Shown piece after piece: positions 6,251-6,528 of a DNA stretch of 6,528 nucleotides. This stretch comes from Planctomycetaceae bacterium UBA969 (GTDB lineage: Bacteria; Planctomycetota; Planctomycetia; Gemmatales; Gemmataceae): positions 1-6,528 of the forward strand of contig DBCB01000232.1 in assembly GCA_002303765.1 (NCBI GenBank). The letters are read 5' to 3'. The notes below the pieces were generated by a model, which was not told the origin of the DNA, ran no database searches, and saw only the letters and a list, made by a program, of their open reading frames with translations. How positions within the stretch are numbered: position 1 is the first letter of the stretch; each line of letters opens with the position of its first letter. The translations under genes were made by a program, and so were the position numbers.

Positions 6251-6528
6251 TGAAAAATATCTATGTTTACCCTGCTGTTTTGGTGTTGGTTTTATTGCAA
6301 ACTCCTCTTGCTTTTTGTTTTCAAACCGACCTGAAGCAACCCCAAATCAATAATGAACTCCTTGGGTTTATAAAGGAGCATTTGGGGGTGTCTTCTTACG
6401 GGAATTACATGGGGGGGAAAAAAGTTGGCTGGGATACTGATGAGATTAAACTTACCAAACTTAATGGGGCGGAAGTAGTTTCGCAAGTTTCAGAGTCGTA
6501 TTTCAAAGCGCTTTTTGGCGGTAATAAA
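6250..6528 (+). CDS. Exported protein of unknown function, 5' part only
   Basis: The frame is open from the ATG at 6250 to the right edge (93 codons, no stop). Start and upstream stop share a base (TAATG), with AAGG five bases ahead, so it is translationally coupled to the DUF1549/DUF1553 gene. Residues 1-24 form a signal peptide (MKNIYVYPAVLVLVLLQTPLAF). The visible mature part includes YGNYMGGKKVGW (50-61). In my memory this resembles the stretch seen early in some exported planctomycete transglutaminase-like proteins, where a Y-G-x-Y, G-x-K-x-G-Y/W pattern precedes the catalytic domain. No catalytic residues are visible yet, so I do not assign that family. A run of seven G followed by six A lies at 6411-6423. 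The gene is very likely real; its function is open. Confidence 0.82.
   Translation, partial: MKNIYVYPAVLVLVLLQTPLAFCFQTDLKQPQINNELLGFIKEHLGVSSYGNYMGGKKVGWDTDEIKLTKLNGAEVVSQVSESYFKALFGGNK

Noticed and set aside
6292..6486. Minus-strand frame of 64 codons at the right end
   Set aside because: It is antisense to the coupled exported gene, which has a signal peptide and a ribosome binding site.
1..6528. CRISPR array, tRNA/rRNA gene, insertion sequence or phage genes
   Set aside because: No spaced direct repeats, cloverleaf-like segments, transposase or phage motifs were seen; nearly all of the window is coding.

Overview
The window looks like chromosomal DNA from a member of the Planctomycetota. 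The strongest marker is the protein at 4016-6250. It joins a c-type cytochrome-like segment with a CX4CH haem motif, a Big_2-like segment, a DUF1549 (PSCyt2) region with a CXXCH motif, and a DUF1553 (PSD1) region. That architecture is expanded in planctomycetes and related PVC bacteria. The DNA is visibly AT-rich for this phylum (by eye roughly low 40s % G+C, not computed), so I do not name a genus.

Layout. Two genes read leftward and two read rightward from a short divergent control region at 3914-4015. Minus strand: 3913-2222 encodes an exported PafA-type alkaline phosphatase superfamily enzyme with all expected catalytic and metal-binding residues. Downstream of it, 2113-1 encodes a large exported protein that runs off the left edge (704 codons seen). 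It has a Ycf48-like beta-propeller, a middle region that resembles a PIG-L deacetylase without its catalytic residues, and a TPR-like C-terminal segment. Because no stop codon lies inside the window, a complete-ORF search misses this gene, and the short forward ORFs across 117-1676 are its antisense shadows. Plus strand: 4016-6250 is the cytochrome/DUF1549/DUF1553 protein. Its stop codon overlaps the start of an exported protein of unknown function (6250 to the right edge, 93 codons seen).

How the parts may relate. All four products begin with an export signal, so the locus codes for cell-envelope or periplasmic proteins. The two rightward genes are almost certainly one transcription unit. 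The two leftward genes may be co-transcribed or separately promoted, since a possible promoter and a weak hairpin lie in the 108-base gap between them. The divergent spacer holds three short inverted repeats that could be regulator sites. A joint function for the four genes is inference only: phosphate release by the phosphatase is well supported, while the roles of the other three are not known. There are no RNA genes, mobile elements, CRISPR arrays or gene-free stretches longer than 300 bases.
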